DNA from: Sarcocystis neurona
Lineage: Eukaryota; Apicomplexa; Conoidasida; Eucoccidiorida; Sarcocystidae
Direction: 5' to 3'
Length of the DNA stretch: 64,000 nucleotides
Assembly: GCA_000727475.1 (NCBI GenBank)
Contig: KL647295.1
Location: 1,241,985 to 1,305,984 of the forward strand
This document shows, piece after piece, positions 43,959-56,570 of the stretch. How positions within the stretch are numbered: the first letter of the stretch is position 1; the number at the start of each line of letters is the position of its first letter. A program made the translations under genes and the position numbers. The notes under the pieces are model-generated. The model ran no database searches. It was not told where the DNA came from and was given only the letters and a program-made list of their open reading frames with translations.

Positions 43959-46900
43959 AGCCGGAGAAACAAGATGGCCATCGGGTGACAAAAGGCGAAC
44001 AAATTTGTGAAGGAGGAGGGCGTCGAATGCTAGCTCATAAACGCCTTGCGGGTGTATAGCTGAAACGTATGACGCAGAAGAAAGTAGGGTCACCGCAGTC
44101 GGCCATGATAAAACCAATGCAACGAAAAGGCTGTGAAAATATACTGAAAGAAGCTTGTGTGATGCCCGACTCCGCGTGAAAATTGCGAGCACAATTTAAG
44201 GTGACGCTGACTGTGATGGAGGGCGTGAAGAGTCCCGCTGATACAGAATATGAGTTACCAAGGAGAGTTGATTTGCCGCATGGTAACGCGAACAGGAATA
44301 CTTGGCAGTCCAGAAGAGAGAGTGCGTGGTTGCTGAGGCTAATTTTTGCAGCAGGCGGTAGTTTTACTTCGATGGTAATGCATCCAGTGAGGGTAGTTAA
44401 CCGTGATAATTGTGCAGGGGATGTGTGAATTTTGTGTGAGGCATAACCACCTGTATCGCATGTCCAGTCGGTGGAAGATTTCCTTTCTGTGCTTTACGGT
44501 GGTACGCTCAACTCACAGGAAGAAGGTTGTTGTGGATAACTCTGCTACCCAAGGAGACACCCGTTTCCGTAGGTTATGAAGGGAGGCGTCGTCTTTAGCG
44601 AATTTGTAGCTGCTCACTGGATTTGCACGCCGCTTCGTTGCGGGTTTATCGAGATCTACTCATGGATTACATTCATATCTACATGTATATGTATATGTGT
44701 GCTCACGTACGTACTTACACAACAGGGGTAAACAAGGAAACCTGTCGTAAACCCAGGTCCACAACGCGGGCCTCTGGGTGCAGGCTTTCGTGTGTCCGCT
44801 CCCTTCTCTGTGTTGTTCCTTTACTTAGACATGCGGGAACCCACCGCCCACGCGAGTGGACCACGTATTCACAAACGGCTTCTGCTATGCGCTTCATTTC
44901 TTTAGATCGCTTAAAATGGCTCTCCACTTCACAACAGGCAGTATTTGGACTGCGTTACAGTCAACTTTTGGTCAGTGGGGATACGCACTCAATAGCTATC
45001 GGCTACGAGTGTGAAGGAGATCGAAGACACAGGTTGAATTTGCCGTCGGTTGCTTTATATACATTTGCGTCTTGAACGTGACACGCTGAAGTGGGTGCAG
45101 CATATCGTATCCCGCCGGTCTTACACAAGTTACCTATCCCTTCTATGTCTGCTGGCTGGCTGCGCGTTCGTGTAAGCAGTACAAATTCCTGTGCTGAAAA
45201 ACACGTTAACCATTGCGGCATTCTAGAAAGATCGCCTCCGGAAGAAGGATGTAAGAACTTTCGTGGGAACGTCCTCAACATTTGAAAGAGTATCGTCGTG
45301 CACGGTGTATGACCGTCCCTGCCTGCTCTACAGTAAACAGAGCAACATCGTGTCATATTTCCCTGGTTCTGCACGTGCTAATGTATGCCCACTGGAATCC
45401 TTCAACTATTTCACGCTGGTGAATCGCCTTACTAGTGGAGCAGCTTTTTCTTTCAGCCTCTGGCGAGGCACGCAGACGGAAATTCGAGAGCGTTACAAGC
45501 GGCTGGGAAAGCGAACTAACCTGGTATTCTGCACGAACGCTACTTGCCGACACCCCTTATAGAGCTGCCTGGACCCGCTACACCATTCTACCAAGCCCCA
45601 TTTCCATACACTTTTGCTGAGTGCGCACTGTGGGGTCTTGGCCTGCACCACGTACGGCACAATCGGCTTTAACCACAAGCCTGTCGTGGTGACTTCGTTA
45701 TCAACACGTACGAGTACGCCACCGTTATGCCTGCTACCATCTGCAGGGAGACCGAAGACGGCTCGGCGGGACCAGGAGCTGAGGGTATACCCTGTCGGCT
45801 GAAGTTGTCATCAAACAGGTTGAAGACGCGCCTTTCCTACACGTCGTGTATACAAAGAATGACCCGATGATTCGCTTAAGCACGCGGACGCACTCACTCA
45901 GAGCTTTGAAATATTTTTATGCTTGAAGGTCCGAAACCCCGCCTCACTGAAACACGCTGCTACGTAAACCATGGTTATTTGCGAATACGGCGTAAATGTC
46001 GTGTGAAACATGCGTACACTCCGTGTTGTGCAGAGAGGACAGATATGGAGATGCCTTGTAAATACTGTGTAATCAGCCTTGTGAAGTCGACAGAGGAGCG
46101 CCTCACCGGCTCCGTAATACCAGTGAGCAAAACTGACGTAGTTGTTTCGTTTGCTCGCTCAGGTATACTGTCCATAGGGACCTCTAGATCTCCTGAATAT
46201 TAAACTTCCTTAAGGTTTGGCACCTGTAGATTTATATGTGCCACCGGCACGATTGTCCGATGAACGTCTTTCCTCTTTTTAAAAATCTGCTAGTTTCCAA
46301 GGAGACGAGGACTCTTTGGTATACTGCTTATACAACCTGAGATTTGACTTTCGCGAAGTACACTACCAAAAGTGGTGCCACAATATTTAGGGAGTCAATG
46401 TGATTTCCAGGCTCAAGTACCGTACAAACAAAGTATCTCTCGTAGAAGGTTATCCGTATTATTCATAAGAAAGGAGAGCTCCACCGGAGGCTACTCGACA
46501 AGAAAATTTCGAGATTTTAGTGAAAGGAAAAATCTGGTAATTCTCAAGCGCCTTCTGCAAGACTGAGCCAGACCTATACACAAGATCTGTTGTCGGAGTG
46601 CAATGCGTGGAGTAATTCGTTGCGACTGAATATATTGAGAATGATGTAAACCTCCCTGCTACAGACCAGACACAGCAAAACGTTAAAATTTAGTAACTCC
46701 TCAAGAGTACAGCGGCCTCTAAAGCCGTGGTACCATGTCAACACGAAGCGAGTCTTTGACTAAGGACTTCAAAGGAAAATTGTTTTGAAAAGTGTATGTC
46801 ACCACGACTGTGAATTCTAAAAAGCCTTGTTAGTCTCGCCTTTCCTGCCTTCTGGAAGAGGCCGTCAAGGGCACCACTGAAGGAACACACAGCTGTTGCG

Positions 46901-48129
46901 GGAAGGCACGTCCATCAAATTTGCTGGTGCACTGCACAGCGCATCTTCCTTGTGAGGAAGAGCCGCTAGGCGCATTGAGCAGAAGAGGATTTTTGTGAAC
47001 TTACTCCTCTTCGCATGATCTGCAAAGGCGCCTACTCTTATTGCTATCCCATCTCACAACGTGCAGTTTCAGGGTCACCGCGGCTGAACTTCCCTCCTCG
47101 CTTCATTACGTGCAAGCTTCGTGTAGTTGCTCTGATGTACTAACTAGTGTCACTGTGTCCATAGCGAGTACACTTCGATAGCGCCCAAATATAGTGGCAA
47201 TACGTGCACGTCTTGATTCACAAATCTACAAGGATAATCACGAGATAATGTGCAAAGTCGCTCCTGCGGAGCACTTTCAGCTTTTGAATGAAGGAATTGC
47301 TGAACTTGATAAACCTGCAACATTTCCGCGCATGCTACAAGGTCACTCACACCGCTGATCATCGTTTCGAGCGCCTGAAACACGTAGACACGAAGAAATC
47401 TTTCATTTGTGCAGGTCGGTCTATCTCATTTGGTAGTACTACTTCTGGCTGGGCGAACGCGTCAATCAAAGTAAGAACTTGGCAGCGTACGAAGACATGA
47501 GTCCGAGAAATATGGAAACACAATTCCCTCTCCTTTGTTCTACTTACCACGTTCGCTTGCTGGTGTCCGCTAGAATCTGCGGCCGTGTAGAATGAAACAA
47601 CAGGCGTGTACGAACAGCCGCGCCGCAGCCACCTTCAGTGCAATTTCTTCAGCACCTTTGCAAATTGGCTTCTACAATTTTAAGCGTCTCTAACCCATCC
47701 GAATGCGGGCGGATTGCCTCTGAAACTACTCTCTTGAACAAACGGAGGGGCTGGTAACAAAGGCTGCCCAATATGCAGGAGGAATTGTGCCCTGCTGCCC
47801 CGCCCCACTCCGCTGCATCTGCGGCGAACGGGTGTACAACGGGTGTCCTTACTGAGATTATTATAATTCTTTTCTGTCGTGCAAATACCTGTTGTCATTT
47901 TCATCCGCAAAAAAGGAAACACCTGTATTGTCGCCGCCGTTACCTTTTGGAGATTAACTTCCTTCTGCCTCACTGTTGGCGCCACTGTGAATGGAGTTCT
48001 CCCAGAATACGGTTGAGTAAGCGCTACGAGATTCCGGCTCTACCATGGTACACACGAGCCCTCGGAAACAATTGGTCGTCATTCAATCGCAGATACTATG
48101 ACATCAATTGACCACAGTCTGCTTCCAAG
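43959..48129. other. Repeat-poor intergenic region, no gene recognised
   Basis: About 4.2 kb of mixed-composition DNA without CAG arrays or long microsatellites. Open frames on both strands are short (under about 155 codons), show no recognisable motif and no paired splice sites that I trust. It probably holds the 3' untranslated region of the CSB gene and the promoter of the gene at 48130. I see no tRNA or rRNA. Confidence 0.6.
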
Positions 48130-51100
48130 ATGGAGAAACATGCTTTACACCCAAGTTCAGCATTTCCTCACAAAAGTCGAGGAATTGCTGATACCACCTC
48201 TACGCCTTCCCGCTCACAGGTTCCCGCGAACAAACCGCGTGCGGGCACACTTCCTGGGGGACTGAACCTCAGCCCAGAAAAGCAGCGGTGGCGGCCTACT
48301 CTGTCGCCGTCTCGTAACACTTGTCGGCGCCTTGTAGGTCCCCGCAAAATCGAGTCCTTGTTCGAAAGGAAGTACTTGGTAAATAAACAGGCACTTCTTT
48401 GGTCCGACCTGAGTCCACCAACGTTGCGTAGACTTCCTTCTGAAGATACTACGCCTGTCGACAAAGCCAACGCAGATTCGCTTCAGGAAAGCTCTGCATT
48501 CGACCCGCGTTTCAAAAGCACCGGTTCAAGAAGCAGGAGCGACAAACAGAAAGCTCGAACAGTTGCTTATGCGTCATCTTCTTCGTCTCCCTCTGAAGAC
48601 TCTTCTCCTTCTTCGTCGATGACAAACTCTCTCTCACCACAAAATATGAGGTGCAACAGTAAAACCGACCCTGCAGCTAAGGAGACTAACCGTCCAAATA
48701 AAAACGTCAGTGACGCTTCACCCAGTAAACCGGAGAACGAGCACTTGTTCGCGAATAAATCCGGCCACCAGCCTCTGTATGCTTGCATGGAAAGGGCAGT
48801 TGACCTGTTTCTCGATCACAACAAACTGCTTGAGGATATTCAGCGGGTACAACGCTTTGGGACACATGGAGCAGTTACCCGAGTCGACGGTAACGCTCCA
48901 CAAGATGACCAAACAGCGCATGAAGCCGAAGCAGCGACTACCTACAAAGAAGTCTCAAGAAAGGGGTATGCTGCAAGCTCTTTTGAATCAGGGAAGGGCG
49001 TGGCTGGGCCATTTTCGCCGGCCGACTGGGAGGCCGCGACCGCGCCAAGGTCACACGGTTTTGTAATGCCTGCGGAAGTAGACGCGTCCGCCGTAGGCGC
49101 ACTAAACAGCGTTTCAATGACTAGAGTCTCTGGAACGCAAGCGGGAAGTCACGTGGTGCTCAGTGCACTGGAATGGGAGCGCTTCAAGCGCACAGTTACT
49201 AATTTAATTAGTGCAAATCTCGAACTTCAAAGCAGGTTGCGTCTCACCCAAAGGCATTTCCGAAGTCTGGGGTATTCCGGAAATCTTGAGCAAACATTAG
49301 CGAAGTTGAAAAGTGAGGAGCTTCGTGTTCGACGTGAGTTGGCAGTGCGAGAAAGTCAGTTCGCTGATTCGTTCACGCTGAGTGCTAAGCTCCAGCACCA
49401 CAAAATTGCGTTGGAAACAGCTGAGCAGGGTATTCATCGTCTGAAGGACCAAGCACTGAAAATTGGTAAAGTGAAAGAGATGCTGAAACAAGTGAAGGGA
49501 AAAATGCAGCCACTGGGGCTGCATGGGGCGACAAGCCACGCAGACGCGCCGGATGCAGGAGACATCGCCTCGCTACTTGCTACATCGACAGAATCTTCCC
49601 CTGGCGCAGACGAGCCGTCTCAAGGGGTGTCAAATGACCCGCCATATATCGAGGTCGAGGTGCCTTACGTGGAAATCCACAAGTGCGTACGGCTTGCTGC
49701 AAACAAGTGTTTTATTGTCTCTTTCTTCGCACCGGCTAATGCGCTGAACCAGCGGAGCGCTGGAGAGCAGGATGATGGAAAGGCAACGGACGAGCGAAGC
49801 AAGATTGGGCACTCAACAAACAGGATGGAGCCAGTTTCGGAAGACCAAGAGGGGAAATCTGTTGTGCCCACTACCGATTCCACAATGTCTAGGAGGGAGG
49901 CCTCTGCAATCGATGACAACCCAGATCCGAAGTCTCAGCCTTTGACCTTAAAGCGAGTCGGACAGCTCTTCCTCCGAAGGCAAATGGAGGAGACTATATC
50001 CCGTAATTCAGAAGATTTACTTCTCGTTGTGTACAATGGCGAGACAAGCGATGCCAACATTCAGCCGCTGAGGATCGAATACGCTAGAAGTTCGACGGGT
50101 ACTTCTCGTCCAGCTGTTCTCCACAGAGTCGTAGAACTCATCTGCCGGAATCTTCGCTTGTCTACCCTCCCCTTTGATCCAGACGCCGGGCAGACTAACT
50201 ACGGAGAAAGCTTTTGGAGCGAGTCAAAGCGGTATACCCTGAAGTATACCAGACCCACGGCGACCGACCACGTACTTCGCGAAATGAAAGAGAAGACTCG
50301 CATTGTTTTGGGAGACGAAGTTGACGAGACCAGTATCCACGATGCCGACGAGGAGCTTCTTTATGTTGGATGCCACGCAATGAGCGGCTGTTCTTGGGGG
50401 GCCCCGCGTCACTATCTGATTCGGCTTTACAGATGTCCTCCCCGCTATCTTGTAGCCAGGGTATTTAGCCCTCGATCTGCTGTCCTCCACTCCTGCTGGA
50501 TAGACGCCCACTGGGCAATGCAGATTTACAACAAGCGTAGAAACATCACGTCTACATCACCCGCTGCGACTTCGCAAACTGAAACAGCGGTTGTCAAAGA
50601 TGGTCCTACCCCTTCACGAGACGGAGTAATGGTTCCTCACTACAAGGCTACGACTCCTTTGAACGAAGCGGCTACACCCCCGTGCCAAGGGTCAGCCGCC
50701 ACAGATGTGGAAAGAGTAGCCAACAAAAGAAAGCTGGTCGCGGCGTTAGAAACTGGGCACAAGGACGCCGGAGGCGCCCCGTCCTCAGCAACGGCATTTA
50801 CCCGGAATTTCATTCGATTTGTCGCCTCGTCATTGGCATTCAAACAGGAGAAGTTGTGTTTCGCTGCAACCGAAGCTTGCGGCACGGAGGACGGCAAGCA
50901 ACAGCCGTCCATCAAACGCGGTGAAGAACACCAAGACTCAACTTCTTCCGGTGAAAAAGAACAGGCGTCGCCGTCCTCCGGCAACGAGAAGTATAGCAAG
51001 AATAGACGTCCAGACGTAACGGATTTATGTATTGCTTCTGATGCCTCAACAGGACAAGACATCAACGCTAGCTTTCAACAGAGGCTCTCCGACATTAGAA

Positions 51101-52488
51101 AAAGACAGCGAATTTTGCAGTATCTTTCAGACCAATCGATTTCTACGTCCAGCTGCAATGACGTGATTAACATTATCCACGCCCAAATTGTACAACGGTC
51201 GCCGATTAGCCAACCAGAGTCGTATGTATCTTGTTTCATGCTCATTCGCAGCTGCGTTACAGTAACGCTCAACAGTGTAACTTTTGTAGTTTACGAACCT
51301 GCTTCTTCATGGTTCGCGGGAGGCTCGTTTAGCCTGATAGACGCATTAACCCTGCTCCGTACGCGCAAGCGGAATTTCTTACAGAGACTAGCAGTTGACA
51401 AGGACTTGCTAAAAGAGCTAGTTTCTGCAGCACGCAGCAGCTCGACTGCGACGCATAAACCCGTTCCCGGTCACGAAAACCAAAAGGTGCGGAAGGAAAA
51501 AGAGGTAACTGCTGCTCGAAAGGGTCGGATCTCCCCACAAAATACACCTTATCTGGAAAAGGAGAACCTGAACCTCTACAGATTTGGCTGCAGCAGAAGT
51601 CCGAGAGAGGCAGGTTTTTGTGGTGCAGTCAAACTGGTTCACGCTGCAGAGACAAGCTTGGGTGATGTGAGGCAGCGGCCTTCCGTTCAAGAAGTGTCAG
51701 AGTGTGCGAAATCTGGAAGTACAGATGCAGGGTCTGATCCTACGGAGAAGAGGAGTGAGGGACATTGGGTGTTTAGGCAAGCGGCGTCGCATTCCAATTC
51801 TGAGATAAATCAGCCAGATGAAGAGAAAAGTGGCACTGGAACAGACAACGCAACAGCTCGACAAGTTCCCGAGTCTGCTGCAGAAGGGACTCAACTGGAA
51901 AAGGGATCCTCTGTGGCTGCTGCTAAGGATCTCACCAAATCTTTTGCGCTGGAAAGACAGAAGGGGGAAAATGGAGGCCAAAAGAGCGCATCTGCTATCG
52001 GCCCTGATACGACTAATAGGGAGCTGCGTTCCATAACGAGCCTCCCATCTCGCACTGGGGTGGTAAAGTATGAAGTGGTAGATGCGCAGGAAAAAGGATC
52101 CGCAGAAAAAATACTTGCAAATGTGAAAGTGGTGAAGCCTGAGGAACTCCAGAAGGGGGAGCCAGACACCGTCGTGGAACGGTGCACACCTGCTTTGACC
52201 CACGCGAGAGTCGAGGAGCAAAGTTGTCAACGAAGTGGAGCTACGAAAATTTCAGATGCTGAACTTGCGGAGGTTTTCGAGGCAAGTGTAAGTCTGCCTG
52301 ATCCGGAACAGCAGGTTCAACGTCAAAGCCTTGACAGCGGCGTGTCCAGGCAATGCCTGTCAGAAGCACAGTGGAGGTCGCTGTTACAAGAAATGTTTGC
52401 CGGACTGAAAGTGTCCGGGGACAACATAATTATTCCCGGACTTCCAACGGTATCTGAGCCTGAACTCTGGAAAATTATAACCGAATAA
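48130..52488 (+). CDS. Intronless 1,452-aa protein of unknown function
   Basis: Single open frame. ATG at 48130 (context AAGATGG) is the first after an in-frame TGA at 48109; the stop is TAA. Residues 1-340 are Ser/Pro/Arg-rich and probably disordered. Residues about 347-465 form a coiled coil (LEWERFKRTVTNLISANLEL, ELRVRRELAVRESQFADSFT). Globular-looking blocks lie at about 504-540 (YVEIHKCVRLAANKCFIVSF), 604-805 (KRVGQLFLRRQ to MQIYNKRR, with LLVVYNGE and YLIRLYRCPPRYLVARVF) and 981-1100. Residues 1100-1405 are low complexity and the C-terminus (EAQWRSLLQEMFAGLK) is ordered again. No signal peptide or membrane segment. I do not recognise the family. The beta-rich blocks after a coiled coil might suggest a cytoskeletal or ciliary scaffold, but that is a guess. 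It lacks the homopolymer runs seen in both neighbours. Confidence 0.9.
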   Translation: MEKHALHPSSAFPHKSRGIADTTSTPSRSQVPANKPRAGTLPGGLNLSPEKQRWRPTLSPSRNTCRRLVGPRKIESLFERKYLVNKQALLWSDLSPPTLRRLPSEDTTPVDKANADSLQESSAFDPRFKSTGSRSRSDKQKARTVAYASSSSSPSEDSSPSSSMTNSLSPQNMRCNSKTDPAAKETNRPNKNVSDASPSKPENEHLFANKSGHQPLYACMERAVDLFLDHNKLLEDIQRVQRFGTHGAVTRVDGNAPQDDQTAHEAEAATTYKEVSRKGYAASSFESGKGVAGPFSPADWEAATAPRSHGFVMPAEVDASAVGALNSVSMTRVSGTQAGSHVVLSALEWERFKRTVTNLISANLELQSRLRLTQRHFRSLGYSGNLEQTLAKLKSEELRVRRELAVRESQFADSFTLSAKLQHHKIALETAEQGIHRLKDQALKIGKVKEMLKQVKGKMQPLGLHGATSHADAPDAGDIASLLATSTESSPGADEPSQGVSNDPPYIEVEVPYVEIHKCVRLAANKCFIVSFFAPANALNQRSAGEQDDGKATDERSKIGHSTNRMEPVSEDQEGKSVVPTTDSTMSRREASAIDDNPDPKSQPLTLKRVGQLFLRRQMEETISRNSEDLLLVVYNGETSDANIQPLRIEYARSSTGTSRPAVLHRVVELICRNLRLSTLPFDPDAGQTNYGESFWSESKRYTLKYTRPTATDHVLREMKEKTRIVLGDEVDETSIHDADEELLYVGCHAMSGCSWGAPRHYLIRLYRCPPRYLVARVFSPRSAVLHSCWIDAHWAMQIYNKRRNITSTSPAATSQTETAVVKDGPTPSRDGVMVPHYKATTPLNEAATPPCQGSAATDVERVANKRKLVAALETGHKDAGGAPSSATAFTRNFIRFVASSLAFKQEKLCFAATEACGTEDGKQQPSIKRGEEHQDSTSSGEKEQASPSSGNEKYSKNRRPDVTDLCIASDASTGQDINASFQQRLSDIRKRQRILQYLSDQSISTSSCNDVINIIHAQIVQRSPISQPESYVSCFMLIRSCVTVTLNSVTFVVYEPASSWFAGGSFSLIDALTLLRTRKRNFLQRLAVDKDLLKELVSAARSSSTATHKPVPGHENQKVRKEKEVTAARKGRISPQNTPYLEKENLNLYRFGCSRSPREAGFCGAVKLVHAAETSLGDVRQRPSVQEVSECAKSGSTDAGSDPTEKRSEGHWVFRQAASHSNSEINQPDEEKSGTGTDNATARQVPESAAEGTQLEKGSSVAAAKDLTKSFALERQKGENGGQKSASAIGPDTTNRELRSITSLPSRTGVVKYEVVDAQEKGSAEKILANVKVVKPEELQKGEPDTVVERCTPALTHARVEEQSCQRSGATKISDAELAEVFEASVSLPDPEQQVQRQSLDSGVSRQCLSEAQWRSLLQEMFAGLKVSGDNIIIPGLPTVSEPELWKIITE

Positions 52489-54102
52489 GGACGGAGGCGT
52501 ACGGCGAGGAGGCGAAGAAGGAAAAACAACATGCGCCGGGGCCCTTTTGAGGATGTACGCGTGTGTACGCGTACGTCCGTGGCTGCCTACGCTTTTATAC
52601 CAATAACGTGGGGGCACTTGCCGTAAACTCTGAAAAAAGGTGCTGCAGAATGGTGTGCAATGACATGATCCTGGATCTGCCTTGAGGGTACCTGAGTTAG
52701 CGATTTGGTCACGCGAGACGTAAGAGTGTCAACGCAAACTCTCAGCGTCTCCGTCGGCCTTTCAACTAATTTTAACCGAGCTGTGCGGTTCACTTGGTGC
52801 CTCTGCCGGTGGCGCCGCAGGACGCTATAGAGCGACAACCCAGTGGTAGGTGCCACGCGTGTGATGCAGGTATCGCAAGGGAAATCCAGTCCAACTGTGT
52901 GTTCTCTCTTCCACGGGCAGCGCATTGATTGTAGAAATATAGTGGTACGACTGGTCTGAACGATTTAGTTAAAGATACACTCCGCAGCGCCTCGCAGCGA
53001 GGTGGCCTGTGCATAGACCTACATGTCAGCTATTTTTGCCAAACGTGTTGCCCACGAAAGATCGCAGTTAGGATACACCACATAAATGCACACGCAGAAG
53101 CGAAGAACGCGCACCGGTGAAGGCAAAAGCGTAGCGGTATAATCAGCGAGAATTCTGTTGATGTGTCCCCTTTTCAATGCGCGGTGTGTTCGCGTACCCC
53201 TGAGCTCACGGTATGGCGGGCTGCTATTCTCAAAAAAAAATCCCAAACGCCCCGTATTCTGCTAAGTGGCATGAGCGGTAGGGAAACCAATTCACTCCTT
53301 TGATTCACATTTACCCACAGGGATGATAGCAACTGTTCAGGGAGAATTTCTCCATGTTGTGGGTTTGCAGGATCCCTGATCTTCTTTCTAAAGGAGCCTT
53401 CCGCGCAAAGCCATACCGCAAAGTGTTCTGCCGTAGGGGTCATCATCACCCAGAACCACTGCGTTGATGAAAACGTATTTAGTGTGGACGTTTACAAGAC
53501 GCACTGGAGCTCGTGGAAAAAGAGACGGAGCAATTTAGAATGCGTGAAGCAGGTTCAGACGGGCAAGAGACTGCATGACACAATAGGAGGAAGAAACGCA
53601 TGTGTGCGTGTCGGGGATACGACTGGACAGTAGAAGATCCAAAAGCGGAGACGGGAAAGAGCAATGAATTTACCCTTGATCTGCAAGTGTTAAAATTGGT
53701 GTCAAACAAGGCAAACAGTCTGGTGCACCAACACTGTTGAAGGCAAGTGGGGGAACGCCAACCTTCGAGATCTGTGGTCAAACTGAGGCGCTAAATAAGT
53801 CTTGGTCGCGCGCCAAAGAACTGTGTCCACAGCGTCGTTCCATATCACGTCCTGGAGAGCACTACGAAGCGCAGCATCTGCAGTCGAAGCCCAACTTCTT
53901 GCCTCTCGCAATGCCGACAGCCGTATCATACCATGCGGATATGTCAAATCTTTGTACCTGGCTTCCGGTTATCCGCTTCTTGTTGCTCGCAACGCTGCAA
54001 ATCATATAAGGCCGACACGTGGGGGAAATCCTCGTACATGGTCTCTGGGCATCCCCTTGATTTCGACACGCGCGTGAACCTGTTGGTCTGTGCCATCCTG
54101 CA

Positions 54103-54315
54103 TCAAATTCTCCCGTGAATTTTTATCTTGTCCACTTGTACTGCCTGCCAGCGTCTTGCCCACTCCAGTGGAGTTCTGCCGTGTCCGGCAATGCTGATTT
54201 CTGTAATGGAAGTGTCACAATCCGTGCTAGCCCCCACTAATTCCCCTACTGCTTTGCTTGCTAATTTTGTGTAGTAGATGCGGTTTACGAATGCGTATCC
54301 TCTGCCCTTGCAGCG
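54103..54315 (-). pseudogene. Possible decayed ankyrin-like coding remnant
   Basis: Reading the minus strand from 54315 down gives YAFVNRIYYTKLASKAVGEL, a short spacer, then ISIAGHGRTPLEWARRWQAV and a stop at 54103. GHGRTPLEWARRWQAVQV fits the ankyrin repeat consensus G-x-TPL-x-x-A. The next frame over continues in protein-like sequence (MQDGTDQQVHARVEIKGMPR) to about 54010, and 53702-53947 minus (SALQDVIWNDAVDTVLWRAT) may be a further part. Frame changes and stops suggest decay. An alternative is unrecognised short exons, or chance. Confidence 0.25.
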
Positions 54316-56339
54316 CTACTTTCGGATCAGCCTCTGTGTACTGCATCCTTTACCGTGCCCACCAGCTCCACGAATCGTCTGCGCTGTCAGCGAGAAGTGC
54401 TTTCACACTTGTCCCATCTACAATCCTGTTTCGTCTTCCCCATCAACAACCTTCCACGGGTTGCTTTCCCCCTCCTGTTGACGTTTTCATACGTCACAAC
54501 GACGCAGGCGCAAACTTGACGACCACACAGTGATTCGGAGCGTCGTTTGTGTCCAATGAAAGCCTTCTGATATCTCCAGCAGTTGAACACTACTTCAGCA
54601 CATTTTCCTGGCATCGGCGTTCTTTAACACTAAGTTTTACGTGTAACACTTAGCCTCAGTATGCTACGGTCGCTGACCAGAAAAATTCTATAGTGCCTGT
54701 CATCTGAGGCTACTGTCTTCCAATCGCAGGCACACGGGAAATATATCCAGTCTGGCCAAGCGCACACTGTGAAAAATACTTGCACATCACCAGCCCCTTG
54801 GTTTGTGGACACCCAGTTTTTATAATTATTCACTAACAAGAGGAATTCCTTATTACTCTAATCTTGGTTTTTGAATCTCCGTTGTTTATGGTCCTCCGGC
54901 TCTCCGTTGTATACGCTCGGTCCCCGGTAGTCCATCTTGCACTGCAAATTAGCGGTTTAACTATACTGCTTCACGAAGCTAGGCCTGTCAAGACAAATAG
55001 CTACGCACATTTCTCCCGCTCAAGAGCCGTCTTTTCGGGATTCGGCATGGGGCTGTGTGGCGCGAAGGGGCACGGAAGTCTAGACAGGGATAAGCACACG
55101 GTTACGTTGCTCTTTTCAGAGGTGAAGCGGGGAGCGCGGGCTATTTGCCAGGGGCCCTCATATACGCTACGGAGAGCTGGAAGACTGTCCAAGCAATTTA
55201 TCCGCAAACTTCTCTCCTGCGGAGGTGCTCGAAAGAATTCACGCCCCCTCGGGCCCCTAGGTGGGGTGATATTACGGAATAGGCGTCAGGTTGTGTTTAT
55301 CGTTCTCCACAGAGAACTTTACTAATTTTCAATCAAGATTGCCGTTCACCTGACGCCTTGAAATCGCTTTGGCGAGGCCACCGGGAAAAAAATTCCCCCC
55401 CCGGCGTCGCACTGCACGGGGCACGCTATGCAACTGTTGGCCAAGGCGGTCGCCTTGATGCTTTCACCCTCAGGCTGGACAACGCAAAATTGCGGATGCC
55501 CTCCTACCATGAAAGCAATGAGCTATCGTGCTTGAGACGTACATTCTGGCGGATACAATATTCGACCGTGGGTGGTTGGCAGTTACCCGCGTTTTCCAGT
55601 CCACGAAATTTCTCTTCACACAAGGTGCACAGATGTTGTGAGAGGAGGTTTTTGGCCTCCAGACAGCCTCCCAGCAACGTTTTCTCTCCGTCTGTAGAAA
55701 ACAGAGGTGCACGCGCGCGCCACCTGCATTAGGAACGTCTAGCTACCTCGAAATGTTTCCACAACACTGCTTTTGAGAGCGGACACTCCACAGTTGTCTC
55801 AGTATGGTGTCGCCTCCGTCTGACTCTGAAGTACGCAACATCCTGTTGTGGACCGACCTCCACGGCGGCATCACGGAGGGTAGCGCGAATTTTTGGCGCG
55901 CCCACGCTGACAGCTCAGAGTCGTCTGCACCTTTACGTAGACGATAATGTGTTGATTCCCGCACAAGAGACAACTTCTCGTCCGCTTTTTTCCCTTTTAT
56001 GACTTGTCCACCAATTGCTGCCTTCTCCGCCTCCGCTCTCCCCCGTAGTATCACGTCCGTTTGAGACGTGCTCGTACGCTGATGTAGTCCTCTTTCTATT
56101 GCTGTGCATACTTACATCCAGCGACCGCGTGCCGCGCTTCTCCGTCCCATTCGCATTCGCAACAAGCACGACGGAGGTGCCACTTGATTGGCTGGATTCC
56201 CAAAGCTCTCATTCGCCTATTTTTTCGATCTTGCTGAAGAAGGAAGATACCAACAAAATACGTCTATTAGTGAACTCGGTCTCTGTGCCCTCCGCCGCTA
56301 ACCTAGGGGGCGCGCTTAGAGAAGTATGACTACTTCGTT

Positions 56340-56570
56340 GTACCTGTGGCTGCACCCCCGCTACGATCCCCTGATTTTCCCGGGGTGTGTGACCACCACG
56401 ACCCCCTGTACGCTTCCTCTTGCCCTCAAATACAACAGTGGACGGAATAATTTGTCCTTTTACGGTAGTCTGTGTTGACTACTTCCACGTGTCGCTGCTG
56501 TATTTCTGGCTGCACCCCCTGCTGCGAAATTTTTTTTTTCAGGGGTATGTGACTACTACGGGAACTCTGC
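56340..56570. repeat. Short diverged direct duplication
   Basis: GTGGCTGCACCCCCGCTACG...GGGGTGTGTGACCACCACGA at about 56346-56402 recurs as CTGGCTGCACCCCCTGCTGC...GGGGTATGTGACTACTACGG at about 56508-56561. On the + strand both read as W/FLHP followed by GxVTTT. The second copy lies in a 181-codon frame (56420-56965) of no recognised family. Confidence 0.45.

Noticed and set aside
53174..53449. Minus-strand frame with FAVWLCAEGSFRKK, at first glance like a homing endonuclease
   Set aside because: No LAGLIDADG helix or second motif; the resemblance is limited to a few residues.
54864..55325. 153-codon + strand frame
   Set aside because: No motif, no start or splice context, composition like flanking non-coding DNA.
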